A stretch of 19,597 nt of DNA. Origin: an uncultured Lachnospiraceae bacterium (GTDB taxonomy: Bacteria > Bacillota > Clostridia > Lachnospirales > Lachnospiraceae). Position 1 is the first letter of the stretch, and each line of letters starts with the position of its first letter. Below the pieces are notes generated by a model that ran no database searches, had not been told where the DNA came from, and was given only the letters and a program-made list of their open reading frames with translations. Position numbers and translations under genes: made by a program. The DNA is taken from the NCBI GenBank assembly GCA_910584695.1, contig CAJUBR010000053.1, positions 1 through 19,597 on the forward strand, read 5' to 3'. Of the stretch, positions 5,801-12,816 are shown one piece after another.

Positions 5801-8275
5801 AACAGCTCCAGTCGTACTGTCATAAAGCTGAATATAAAGATTACTTCCTTTTGCAAAATCTTCCTCTCTTAAATCCACAGTCGAACCGGAGCGATAAACC
5901 GTGCTTCCATCCTTCGAAATACGAATCTCATTATAACCTGAACCGTCAATCGGTGAAGCTTTTGCCGGAGTTTCAATATACCAGTCATCGTTTCCTTTTG
6001 TTCCTGTAATCCGATAATTGCCGCCTTTTTTAGGCTCTTCTTCTATTACTTCAAATTCACCCAGTGCACCCTTATCAATATAAGCCGCCTGATAATTCGA
6101 GCCCTCCGGGAACACAGCCTCAATCTCATAGATTCCTTTTTCCGTGGAACCATCCTGTCTTTTCGTAGAAGCCGTAATTCCTTGATTTTCTATGGTTGCA
6201 CCATTTAAAAACCCGGTTCCATCCCGTTGATTATCTTTATCTTCTTCTACAATGAGAACCGGATTCTTTTCCCCTGTCCGGACATAATCTCTTCCGTTTG
6301 TAAACTCTGCTCTCGTTTTTACATATACTGGTCGCGGGGTAATCTTACCAATAAGATAATACTGACTGCCCACCGTTGCAAATTCATAATTTCCACGATT
6401 CGCACTTTCTGTACCCCAATCAACTGTCGGATTGGATAACAAAATCCTTTTCTCCTCTCCTACATCTGCAGTCTCATATTCTGCAGTCTGAAACGTTAGG
6501 GTTACCCCAGGAACATCCGTATTTAAAGTTGTCACTTTAAGAGGTGCCTGAACAGTTCCGTCATACGTTTTTTCGACACTTTTTTCATCCGTTGGCGGCT
6601 GAATCGTAATCACACGCTTTTTAACCGATATATTAACCGTAAAATTCCTTGTGCGATCTGGTACATTCTGGTCGGTAACGGTAAACACTAACGGAATCGA
6701 ATCCGGCGTGACTGCGGTAGGTCCGCTTGTAGTTATAGAAATGCCGCCCTCAACTGCGTCCACATAAATACCAATGTTTCTTAATTGTTCGGCTCCTGAT
6801 GTGATCTGATAGGTAAAATTCCCTCCAATCAGGTCCGCTTCACCATTTGCATAACTGACCCGAATCCGTTTCGGTGCTTCAGGCTGCTTATATGTATATG
6901 TAACAGCACTTGTATCCAGTTTAAGTTCATCATAATCATATTCCGGATATATGGTAAGTGCCTGATTATACAACTTATCCTGTATCGCTTGGGTGGCTAT
7001 CAAATCCCCCGGTTTCACAGAAACCGCATCCGCCCCCTGACCGATTTTCCATCCTATAAATTTATATCCTTTTTCAGGTACTACTCCAACATCCGAACCT
7101 GAATAGAACGTATCTTCTCCGTCATATGTAACCTGCTGTGTCACAAAACCGCTGGTTCCATCCTTATCTTTTGAATATTGAATGTTATATTTCTGTTTTG
7201 TCCAATTGAATGTAATCTGCCGGTTTGGCTCCTTGCCTGTAACTGATATAGTAGCAGACTGATTTGCAATATCATTTGTTACACTTATCTGGGAATCCTG
7301 TGCTGTGACACCTGCAAAGTCATATCCTGTTCTTGTAATATTCGTAATTGTCATTGTTTTTCCTACTGGAAGGAGAAAACCTGTTGCATTATCTTCTGAC
7401 TTTTCACCATCACTTACCGTATAGCTGGCTCCATTTCCAGAACCACCGCTAATGCTGATATTATAATTTTTCATATCCCGATAACAGAATAATGTAATTT
7501 GATCACTGGAAGCCATTACATTCTTCATGTCTACCTCTGTTCCGCCTCCTCCGTGATAATACCATTTCGGCTCAATTTCATAGCAGCCATTTCCCGTCCA
7601 ACCACTAAGAACATCCTGTACATTTATTCCTGATAAATCATAAACAAAAGCTCCATTCTCTTCCCGATAAGAGACACTGGCACTACCGGACACCGATCTT
7701 TCTTCCCCATAGATTAATGCATTATTTACACGGGTATAACACATCAAAGTATAATCTATGTTCTTTGTTCCTGCATCCTGCGAATCATCCGCTTTTGCTT
7801 TCGTATGATTATCTGCCACAGGTTCCGTTACCGGAGCCTTAGGCTCTGCCTCTGTTGCCTGCTCTGTATCCGTTGTGATCTCCTCATTAGAAACCGTTGT
7901 TCCCTGTTCTGACTCTGATGTCAGATCGTTTTCCTTTGTCGCAGTCTCAGTGGAAGTCTCCTCTGTAACAAGTAAATTCTCTGCCTCGGAAGAAATCTCA
8001 TCTGTATGTTCCTTCTGTAATGTAAGCTGTTCCTCTATCTCTTTTGCCGTATCCTCTGAAGTTGTGGCAGAAGTCGTTAAAAAGTAAGACTGCGATACCA
8101 GCATTACCATAACCATAATTACGGCAATTACCCTCTTTCCTGCTCCGTGACTCCATGAAAAAAAATAACTAAAGAAACTGATAACGGCAACCAATGCAAG
8201 TGCAGGGTATGTCAATACCTTATGTTTCTTTGCTACAATTAATAATTTTCCAATTACTTTGTTCTTCGCATTCAT
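2825..8275 (-). CDS. Very large multidomain wall-anchored surface protein
   Basis: A 1,816-residue exported protein, probably an adhesin-like surface protein; ligand unknown. Two hydrophobic segments lie near the N-terminus (about 17-36 and 45-62), the second resembling a signal peptide ending near LTTSA. Then comes a Ser/Thr/Glu-rich linker (about 65-165), an InlB-type beta repeat near 355-410 (ending GYKFIGWKIG), a YDG/MBG-like region near 565-660 (KTYDGT ... ITPRPVYV), and Ig-like modules marked by recurring KVDxxxP and YSIxxxDxAGN motifs (about 830-1340). A fibronectin-III-like domain (about 1365-1455), a carboxypeptidase-regulatory-like fold (about 1460-1520), a 14-residue tandem repeat and a sorting-like tail follow: TAKTGDETP, a hydrophobic span, then KRKTK. 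The ATG at 8275 has AGAGGTG 6 nt upstream; 36 codons open further upstream look non-coding. Sortase anchoring is inferred, since canonical LPxTG is absent. Confidence 0.85.
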   Translation of the reverse strand: MNAKNKVIGKLLIVAKKHKVLTYPALALVAVISFFSYFFSWSHGAGKRVIAVIMVMVMLVSQSYFLTTSATTSEDTAKEIEEQLTLQKEHTDEISSEAENLLVTEETSTETATKENDLTSESEQGTTVSNEEITTDTEQATEAEPKAPVTEPVADNHTKAKADDSQDAGTKNIDYTLMCYTRVNNALIYGEERSVSGSASVSYREENGAFVYDLSGINVQDVLSGWTGNGCYEIEPKWYYHGGGGTEVDMKNVMASSDQITLFCYRDMKNYNISISGGSGNGASYTVSDGEKSEDNATGFLLPVGKTMTITNITRTGYDFAGVTAQDSQISVTNDIANQSATISVTGKEPNRQITFNWTKQKYNIQYSKDKDGTSGFVTQQVTYDGEDTFYSGSDVGVVPEKGYKFIGWKIGQGADAVSVKPGDLIATQAIQDKLYNQALTIYPEYDYDELKLDTSAVTYTYKQPEAPKRIRVSYANGEADLIGGNFTYQITSGAEQLRNIGIYVDAVEGGISITTSGPTAVTPDSIPLVFTVTDQNVPDRTRNFTVNISVKKRVITIQPPTDEKSVEKTYDGTVQAPLKVTTLNTDVPGVTLTFQTAEYETADVGEEKRILLSNPTVDWGTESANRGNYEFATVGSQYYLIGKITPRPVYVKTRAEFTNGRDYVRTGEKNPVLIVEEDKDNQRDGTGFLNGATIENQGITASTKRQDGSTEKGIYEIEAVFPEGSNYQAAYIDKGALGEFEVIEEEPKKGGNYRITGTKGNDDWYIETPAKASPIDGSGYNEIRISKDGSTVYRSGSTVDLREEDFAKGSNLYIQLYDSTTGAVTGWKKINVKVDETAPEYIGYKLSQGDDILYDETPIENGLYFPTKGMLTFGSYFNRTVKVTVTYRDTTSGLSSLSYGLYGEPAGTRAAFFTPKDEDGYATATFEIYQMDTEKAGKINFYAEDIAGNKGEGYDLKRGEASDWSVELSGPVIESFYVTTGESQREYTGGKEYYSNCTAVVKVNDKVSGIHSIAWDVNGTRYPEERVGNTEAKQTTWSFQTSVNQATFPSTNGDYSIYAVIADNAGNEVTTNTISLKVDDEPPIINVTSYDGSWQTKAQVKFNASDKLSGVDYIKVLGPDGSQIAHQEEEKNNIYYCSFEITQKGNYSIIVADKAGNTTTKEIVSDKVSSEVPECPDITIHPEKEADEEWYRETPSVTIENITRTPTDDTPVTTKYQLTKQDGTMADVTEIPQSEPSAVIEVPDGIYTLKAWSRSMTGVQCANTHEYRMKVDTVSPKITYTTRGSGSSILVNFTVTDDGSGVDGSTLKVLCGTKEFPAKIEKRGSGYTGSFVISERGSYSIQASDIAGNAAEEASFSPMSMSVNAIKNISVNSVALGANVIKGTFDIRGTSISYKKVTDSRYLEAESITNRDSNGNVAISAVLTGLSEGTVYAYKVRAVSAVNEVLEYEGYFKTLSTAETGIPVTGMARYADGRAGNVTVGLFKGNVCIRALEINAGDEFTFQNVPDGNYSIVATDGSYSSTKRVLIKDSVIVYPENYIDLILSGKNTSVVITTTDTPDVTADNMDSIFDYDVINYTDDDIKLIENGGIVEFKLYATLMSVANVSANEISAMYNVTDQSKIVGAYLDLSLYKVVTDNNGEVTRSRVTELANGANVSVTIPLGELSGKSGLEVIRIHDTGDGNYLGASLQDQDNNPETYTVTTNQFSTYAVLYNRESAPTTEGEKPDGGKDNPTTEEEKPNGGKDNPTTGDKKPNDGKDNPAPGGTNGSSIGSLRSSGTAKTGDETPIAVMGTMMLLSVAGFFTLKRKTKQERIDK
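2994..3119 (-). repeat. 42-bp tandem repeat encoding the wall-spanning linker
   Basis: Three copies with a 42-bp period inside the surface protein gene, encoding PTTEGEKPDGGKDN, PTTEEEKPNGGKDN and PTTGDKKPNDGKDN. Pro/Gly/charged repeats just before a sorting signal are typical wall-spanning linkers. The copies have diverged at several bases, so the array is not freshly expanded, though copy number could differ between strains. Confidence 0.85.
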
Positions 8276-8302
8276 CCTATCACCTCTTATTACTACAATT
8301 CT

Positions 8303-8331
8303 ATTATAGGTTTGAGTTTCCCCTATATTTA
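8303..8331 (-). promoter_or_regulatory. Possible proximal promoter of the surface protein gene
   Basis: A perfect TATAAT (8308-8303, minus strand) lies about 28 nt before the ATG at 8275. The -35 region at 17-nt spacing, TAAATA, is weak. Together with the candidate at 8407-8435 it gives two possible starts for this gene. Confidence 0.35.
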
Positions 8332-8334
8332 ACC

Positions 8335-8361
8335 CGGAATCTGCTTCACGGCAAGATTCCG
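8335..8361. other. Stem-loop in the upstream region of the surface protein gene
   Basis: CGGAATCT (8335-8342) pairs perfectly with AGATTCCG (8354-8361) around an 11-nt loop. If the distal promoter is used, this sits in the leader about 60-85 nt before the start codon. No U-run follows, so it is not a simple attenuator; it may affect stability or be an operator. Confidence 0.45.
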
Positions 8362-8406
8362 TTTGTCTTATGCAAAAATGCAAATTCCTTTATGTATCTT
8401 ATGTTT

Positions 8407-8435
8407 AGTATAACACACACACGAAAAAATGAAAA
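8407..8435 (-). promoter_or_regulatory. Possible distal promoter of the surface protein gene
   Basis: On the minus strand, TTTTCA (8435-8430), a 17-nt spacer and TATACT (8412-8407). The predicted start is near 8400 with a leader of about 125 nt that would contain the stem-loop at 8335-8361. A GTGTGTGT run fills part of the spacer. Confidence 0.4.
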
Positions 8436-8459
8436 GAATTTTTCACATCTTCCTGTATC

Positions 8460-8478
8460 AATCTTGACCAAAAAGATT
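8460..8478. promoter_or_regulatory. Inverted repeat overlapping the ptb promoter -35
   Basis: AATCTT (8460-8465) and AAGATT (8473-8478) flank a 7-nt centre and cover the -35 box of the ptb-buk promoter. The position would suit a repressor site. The arms are short and AT-rich, and they do not match the Rex consensus TTGTTAAnnnnTTAACAA. Confidence 0.3.
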
Positions 8479-8492
8479 TCCGGTGGTACTAT
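8464..8492 (+). promoter_or_regulatory. Sigma-A-type promoter for ptb-buk
   Basis: TTGACC (8464-8469), a 17-nt spacer and TACTAT (8487-8492). The predicted start is near 8499, giving a leader of about 69 nt. That leader contains a short hairpin, GGAAAAT (8519-8525) with ATTTTCC (8529-8535). The rest of the 292-bp divergent gap (8276-8567) holds the surface-gene promoters and stem-loop listed here and no gene. Confidence 0.6.
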
Positions 8493-8567
8493 AGCTCTTG
8501 GATGATTTACAATAATAAGGAAAATAAAATTTTCCCAAAATAATAATTTATTAAGAGGTGTACAACT

Positions 8568-9482
8568 ATGACAAAGACATTTGATGATTTACTGGCAAAA
8601 GTTGCATCCTGCAGCATAAAGAAGGTTGCGGTTGCAGTTGCACAGGATGATGCCGTATTAGAGGCAGTTGCAGAAGCAAAGAAACGTAATATTGCCGAAG
8701 CCATTTTAGTTGGTGATGAGGCAAAGATTAAGGAAATAGCAGCTTCCATCAATATGGACTTAACCGGTTACGAAATAATCCACGTTGAAGATCCTTATCA
8801 GGCTGCCTTAACCGCTGTAAAATTAGTTCATGACGGCAAAGCAGATATGTATATGAAGGGCTTGATTGATACAAAGTCCTTTTTAAAGAGCGTATTAGAT
8901 AAAGAAGTCGGTCTCCGTACTGATAAAACATTATCCCATGTATGTATCTTTGATATTGAAGGACACGACGGATTGCTGTTCTTAAGCGATGTGGCATTTA
9001 TTCCTTATCCGGATTTGGAAACAAAGGCAAATATTATCCGTAACACTGTTGAAATCGCACATGCATGTGGAATCGAGTGCCCTAAGGTCGCTCCGGTTGC
9101 TGCTGTAGAGGTAGTAAACCCTAAAATGCAGGTTACCGTTGATGCTGCTGAGCTTACTAAAATGAATGAAGAGGGAAAAATTACAGGATGTATTGTAGAC
9201 GGACCTTTATCCTACGACCTTGCAATTGATTCCACTGCTGCAAGACACAAAGGTGCTACTAACCGTAAGATTGTAGGAGATGCGGATATTTTATTATTCC
9301 CTGACATCCATGCGGGAAACATTACCTATAAAGCATTAGTACATAATGCAAAGGTTGTAAATGGCAATATTTTGACAGGTACAAAGGCACCGGTTATCCT
9401 GACCTCCCGTTCCGACGATTTTGAAACAAAGGTAAATTCCATCGCAGTTGGTGCTGTTGTTGCAGAAGCAATGAACAAATAA
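8568..9482 (+). CDS. ptb: Phosphate butyryltransferase
   Basis: Converts butyryl-CoA and phosphate to butyryl phosphate and CoA in the cytosol, the penultimate step of kinase-route butyrate formation. The 304-residue length fits the phosphate acetyl/butyryltransferase family. Recognisable blocks are KADMYMKGLIDTKSFLKSVL (about 91-110), the central PYPDLETKANIIRNTVEIA and the C-terminal GDADILLFPDIHAGNITYK. The ATG has AGAGGTG about 7 nt upstream. Butyrate kinase follows 27 bp downstream, which fixes the butyryl rather than acetyl assignment. Acceptance of other short acyl-CoAs, such as branched ones, is possible in this family. Confidence 0.95.
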   Translation: MTKTFDDLLAKVASCSIKKVAVAVAQDDAVLEAVAEAKKRNIAEAILVGDEAKIKEIAASINMDLTGYEIIHVEDPYQAALTAVKLVHDGKADMYMKGLIDTKSFLKSVLDKEVGLRTDKTLSHVCIFDIEGHDGLLFLSDVAFIPYPDLETKANIIRNTVEIAHACGIECPKVAPVAAVEVVNPKMQVTVDAAELTKMNEEGKITGCIVDGPLSYDLAIDSTAARHKGATNRKIVGDADILLFPDIHAGNITYKALVHNAKVVNGNILTGTKAPVILTSRSDDFETKVNSIAVGAVVAEAMNK

Positions 9483-9509
9483 AAAGAAATCATATAGGAG
9501 GATATATAC

Positions 9510-10577
9510 ATGGCTTATACAATTTTGATCATTAATCCGGGTTCTACTTCCACCAAGATTGGTGTATACGAAGATGAAAAACAGATATTCGAAGAAACTT
9601 TAAGACATCCTACAGAGGAAATTGCAAAATACGCTTCCATCATTGACCAGAAGGATTTCCGCAAAGAGGTTATTCTTAATGTTTTAAAGGAAAAGAATTT
9701 CGACATTCACACTCTGGATGTTATCGTAGGACGCGGAGGTATGTTAAAACCAATTCCTGGTGGCACCTATGCTGTAACTGATGATTTATTACAGGATCTA
9801 ATTATAGGAAAACAAGGTCAGCATGCATCTAACCTTGGCGGTATTTTAGCCAAAGAAATCGGGGATGAAATAAATGTTCCTTCCTACATCGTCGATCCTG
9901 TTGTTGTCGATGAACTGGAACCAATCGCCAGATATTCCGGTATGCCAGAACTTCCAAGAAGAAGCGTATTTCATGCATTAAACCAGAAAGCCGTTGCAAA
10001 ACGCTACTCAAAAGAAATCGGTAAGTCTTATGATGAATTAAGTTTAATTGTGATCCATATGGGTGGCGGAGTGTCTGTCGGTGCACACAAAAACGGCAGA
10101 GTCATTGATGTAAATAATATCTTAGACGGCGAAGGTGCATTTTCACCAGAACGTGCTGGAACTGTTCCAGTAGGTGATTTAATCAAACTCTGTTTCTCCG
10201 GAAAATATACAGAAACTGAATTATACAAAAAAATCTGTGGAAACGGTGGATTTAATGGATATATCGGGACCAATGATATGCGTGATCTAATGAAAATGAA
10301 GGCAGAAGGCAATCAAGATGCTGCAAACTTAATCGATGCCTTTCATTACCAGGTTGCCAAAGACGCAGGAGCGATGGCGGCTGTTCTTAATGGGAAGGTT
10401 GACCAGATCATCTGTACCGGCGGTATTGCCTATAACGAATCTACCATCGATGCCCTAAAGGCAAAACTTGGATTCATCGCAGACTTTACCGTATATCCTG
10501 GTGAAGACGAATTACTTGCACTCGCCCAAGGTGCACTCCGGGTTATGAATGGAGAAGAAAAGGTTCAGGTTTACTAA
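9510..10577 (+). CDS. buk: Butyrate kinase
   Basis: Transfers phosphate from butyryl phosphate to ADP, giving butyrate and ATP; this is the substrate-level phosphorylation step. At 355 residues it matches butyrate kinases of the ASKHA fold rather than the roughly 400-residue acetate kinases. Seen: N-terminal phosphate loop IINPGSTSTKIGVY (8-20), VFHALNQKAVAKRY in the middle, the loop HMGGGVSVGAHKNGRVIDVN and the C-terminal CTGGIAYN. AGGAGG sits 9 nt before the ATG. It is cotranscribed with ptb and ends 49 bp before the stop of the converging gene, with a shared hairpin between. It is the only terminal butyrate enzyme here; no butyryl-CoA:acetate CoA-transferase is visible. Confidence 0.96.
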   Translation: MAYTILIINPGSTSTKIGVYEDEKQIFEETLRHPTEEIAKYASIIDQKDFRKEVILNVLKEKNFDIHTLDVIVGRGGMLKPIPGGTYAVTDDLLQDLIIGKQGQHASNLGGILAKEIGDEINVPSYIVDPVVVDELEPIARYSGMPELPRRSVFHALNQKAVAKRYSKEIGKSYDELSLIVIHMGGGVSVGAHKNGRVIDVNNILDGEGAFSPERAGTVPVGDLIKLCFSGKYTETELYKKICGNGGFNGYIGTNDMRDLMKMKAEGNQDAANLIDAFHYQVAKDAGAMAAVLNGKVDQIICTGGIAYNESTIDALKAKLGFIADFTVYPGEDELLALAQGALRVMNGEEKVQVY

Positions 10578-10600
10578 GAAACCCCTCTTTTCTATATCAA

Positions 10601-10638
10601 CAAGCCAAATAGATATATCTGCATATCTATTTGGCTTG
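10601..10638. terminator. Bidirectional terminator between buk and the converging gene
   Basis: A perfect 16-bp stem (10601-10616 with 10623-10638) around a 6-nt loop. Its right arm overlaps the last four codons (stop included) of the minus-strand gene that ends at 10627. The U-tracts on either side are modest (TATCTTT on plus, TTGATATAG on minus), so termination may rely on stem strength. Confidence 0.7.
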
Positions 10639-11337
10639 TATCTTTAACATATCCAGATATTGATCCTCCAGACCTGCCATGCTTCCCAATATTCTAAAAT
10701 CCAGATAATCTGTATCTAATGTCCAGTTTCCATCCTCTTCTTTTATAATCCGCAATTGATAACTTTTTGAAACATTTTCCGTTTCTACATCGCGATGCAT
10801 TTCAAAACTTTCCCAAAATTGTTCATCTATATTGCCGGATATTGCATCGAAAACCAGTTTTCCCTTTTCACCCTTCATTTCCTGTATTGTTTCTGTAAGA
10901 ATCAAAGCCAGATTACGATTTGTAAAAGTGATGCATATAATATAATTTCCCTCCCCATCCTTTTCAATAGCATCAACTGAATATTCCATATATTTCATAA
11001 TATCCTGCCAGCCTCTTTTCAACGATTCCTCCCCACCTAGTATATAATCAGCTGCTGATTTAACATATGGATTCAAACTGCCGGTGACATAGACATAGAC
11101 CTCAGAAGGGATATCATAATCGGTTTCTATTAAATACCCCGCCTTGATTTCCTCCATATACTTAGAAATCTGTTCTTCAATTATCTTCTTTTCCAGCATC
11201 GGCTTTATGAATACTGCAAACACTAACAAAAAAAGAATCGCAAATATACCGACTGCCGCTATCGCTATTTTTACATATTTTTTACCTGATACTCTCTGCA
11301 ATCTTGATGTCCCTTCTTCTCCATGCAAATCTTTCAT
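10627..11337 (-). CDS. Single-span membrane protein of unknown function
   Basis: Not recognised. The 236-residue product has a basic cytoplasmic N-terminus, one strong membrane segment at about 22-46 (VKIAIAAVGIFAILFLLVFA) and an outside domain of about 190 residues rich in Glu, Asp, Tyr and Ile. The outer part ends DGNWTLDTDYLDFRILGSMAGL, like DUF4878/NTF2-like lumenal domains that end in a W-x-(L/I) strand; this is only a resemblance. AGAGGA lies 8 nt before the ATG. It starts 36 bp after the stop of the LysM/GH18 gene, so the two are probably cotranscribed, which hints at a role in sporulation or germination. Its final codons form half of a shared terminator hairpin. Confidence 0.8.
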   Translation of the reverse strand: MKDLHGEEGTSRLQRVSGKKYVKIAIAAVGIFAILFLLVFAVFIKPMLEKKIIEEQISKYMEEIKAGYLIETDYDIPSEVYVYVTGSLNPYVKSAADYILGGEESLKRGWQDIMKYMEYSVDAIEKDGEGNYIICITFTNRNLALILTETIQEMKGEKGKLVFDAISGNIDEQFWESFEMHRDVETENVSKSYQLRIIKEEDGNWTLDTDYLDFRILGSMAGLEDQYLDMLKIQAK

Positions 11338-11373
11338 TTACCATTCCTCTTTCTTATTCCAGCATTTCCATTT

Positions 11374-12639
11374 TTACAAACCTGTAATCTGGTTCACATA
11401 TATCCAGTTCTGCCTGAATTCCCGCATAAGATTCCAATATCCCCCACCCTTAAATCCATATTCCGCAATCAAATTGTATTTTTCCTGAATACTTCTGACA
11501 TCCTCAAACCAGACAACATGACTGATTCCTTCCACTGTATAATAAAAATATGGTGCCTTTGAAACCTCATCATACTCAATCTGTGCTCCATAAAATGCTG
11601 CACGTCGTACTGCTTCAAGATTTCCAATTGTTTCTGCCTCTGTTTGACCTGTAACATAAGGTAACGGCCAATCATATGCATAATTGGGAATTCCCATATC
11701 AATCTTTTCCGGCATAATTACGGAAACTGCATAGTCAAGCACTCTCCTTACGCTGGGAATAGGGGCAACTGCCATCGGCGGTCCGTATTTATAGCCCCAT
11801 TCATATGTCATTAAAAATACACTGTCTGCTGCATTTCCGATTCCCTGATAATCTATACCTTCATAGAGTAACCCTGGCTGGTCATCCGAAATCTTAGGCG
11901 GCACAGCAACACTGACCTGATATCCAACTGCATTCAGCCGGCTCCTCGTTTCTGCAATAAATGCCACATAAGCATCCCGGTATTCTCCGGGAATAAACTC
12001 AAAATCGATATCCAATGCCTCATACCCTTTTTCTTCCATTATCCGCAAAATATTATCAAGCAGAGTATCACGCATCTGCGTATCCGAAAGAAGTCTTACC
12101 ACCAACTGATTGTTAAATCTCTCATACCGGTCAAGAGGCGTAAGTACCATTCTCTTTCGGTTCCCAAAACGCACTGCAACTGCTAACAGACGATCATCAT
12201 TCATAGGAATCAGTGAGCCATCTTCATTATAACCATAAGAAAACGGAAGCAGTTCCTGTATATATATACAGGCTTCCTCCAAAATAGCCTCCTGAATAAA
12301 TGCATAAGCATAGCCAAAAATTTCAATATTGCGTCTCTGAGTATTTTCATAAGTTATTACAATCTGCCTTCCCGGAAGAAGAAAATCTTCATTTAGCAGA
12401 TAAGAATTATTCCGCACCAACTGTAAAACCGTTGTCTGAAATGCATCTGCAATGCTCTGAAGCGTGTCACCCTCCTCAATCGTATATACTACCTCCGGTC
12501 TTACGATGATCAATGCCTGCCCAACCACTAAACTTTCTCCTGCAATCTCATTATCATATGCCAGACGGGCAACTGACACCCCAAACTGGGCAGCAATACT
12601 TTCCAGTGTATCCCCCTGTTTTACCACATATATTTCCAT
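11374..12639 (-). CDS. LysM/GH18 spore cortex-lytic N-acetylglucosaminidase, SleL/YaaH family
   Basis: Probable spore-associated peptidoglycan hydrolase acting on cortex during germination. Two LysM modules lie at about 2-46 (VKQGDTLESIAAQFGV) and 51-96 (IEEGDTLQSIADAF), followed by a GH18 barrel from about 105 to 415. The GH18 acid motif DxDxE is intact as Asp210-Ile-Asp212-Phe-Glu214. YEWGYKYGPPMAVAPI (279-294) is the block I associate with SleL/YaaH rather than secreted chitinases. There is no signal peptide, as in known SleL proteins, which are made in the mother cell and loaded onto the spore. The ribosome site before the ATG is weak (TGGGA about 14 nt away). A sigma-E-like promoter precedes it at 12668-12695. 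Confidence 0.92.
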   Translation of the reverse strand: MEIYVVKQGDTLESIAAQFGVSVARLAYDNEIAGESLVVGQALIIVRPEVVYTIEEGDTLQSIADAFQTTVLQLVRNNSYLLNEDFLLPGRQIVITYENTQRRNIEIFGYAYAFIQEAILEEACIYIQELLPFSYGYNEDGSLIPMNDDRLLAVAVRFGNRKRMVLTPLDRYERFNNQLVVRLLSDTQMRDTLLDNILRIMEEKGYEALDIDFEFIPGEYRDAYVAFIAETRSRLNAVGYQVSVAVPPKISDDQPGLLYEGIDYQGIGNAADSVFLMTYEWGYKYGPPMAVAPIPSVRRVLDYAVSVIMPEKIDMGIPNYAYDWPLPYVTGQTEAETIGNLEAVRRAAFYGAQIEYDEVSKAPYFYYTVEGISHVVWFEDVRSIQEKYNLIAEYGFKGGGYWNLMREFRQNWIYVNQITGL

Positions 12640-12667
12640 TTTATTTTTGTTTTCCCATTTATTATAA

Positions 12668-12695
12668 TAAACTATGCATGTTGTTATGAATTTAT
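12668..12695 (-). promoter_or_regulatory. Mother-cell sigma-E/K-like promoter for the LysM/GH18 gene
   Basis: On the minus strand, ATA (12695-12693), a 16-nt spacer and CATAGTTTA (12676-12668). The -10 fits CATAnnnTA, the shared core of sigma-E and sigma-K promoters, and the ATA box at this spacing suits sigma-E. The expected start is near 12660, about 20 nt before the ATG. The rest of the 177-bp gap to the acetyltransferase stop holds only overlapping short palindromes at 12783-12801. Confidence 0.55.
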
Positions 12696-12816
12696 GTAAT
12701 ATCTCTTACTCCTAATCGTTTGTTTTTAATGTAAAGACACGGCCGGATTTCTTCACTTTTTATCAAAAACAAAACCCAAAAGAACAATATTGTATACATG
12801 TTGCTTAAAATTTATC

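Noticed and set aside
8276..8567. Cyclic-di-GMP or other riboswitch upstream of the surface protein
   Set aside because: The conserved cores of the GEMM-I and GEMM-II classes, as I know them, are not seen; only one simple stem-loop is present.
10028..10312. 94-residue minus-strand frame within buk
   Set aside because: It is antisense to the conserved kinase core and lacks a ribosome site or recognisable motifs.
12783..12801. Overlapping short palindromes (ACAATATTGT, GTATAC, ACATGT) downstream of the GNAT gene
   Set aside because: AT-rich, short and without a stable hairpin or clean U-run; likely chance, or at most a poor terminator.
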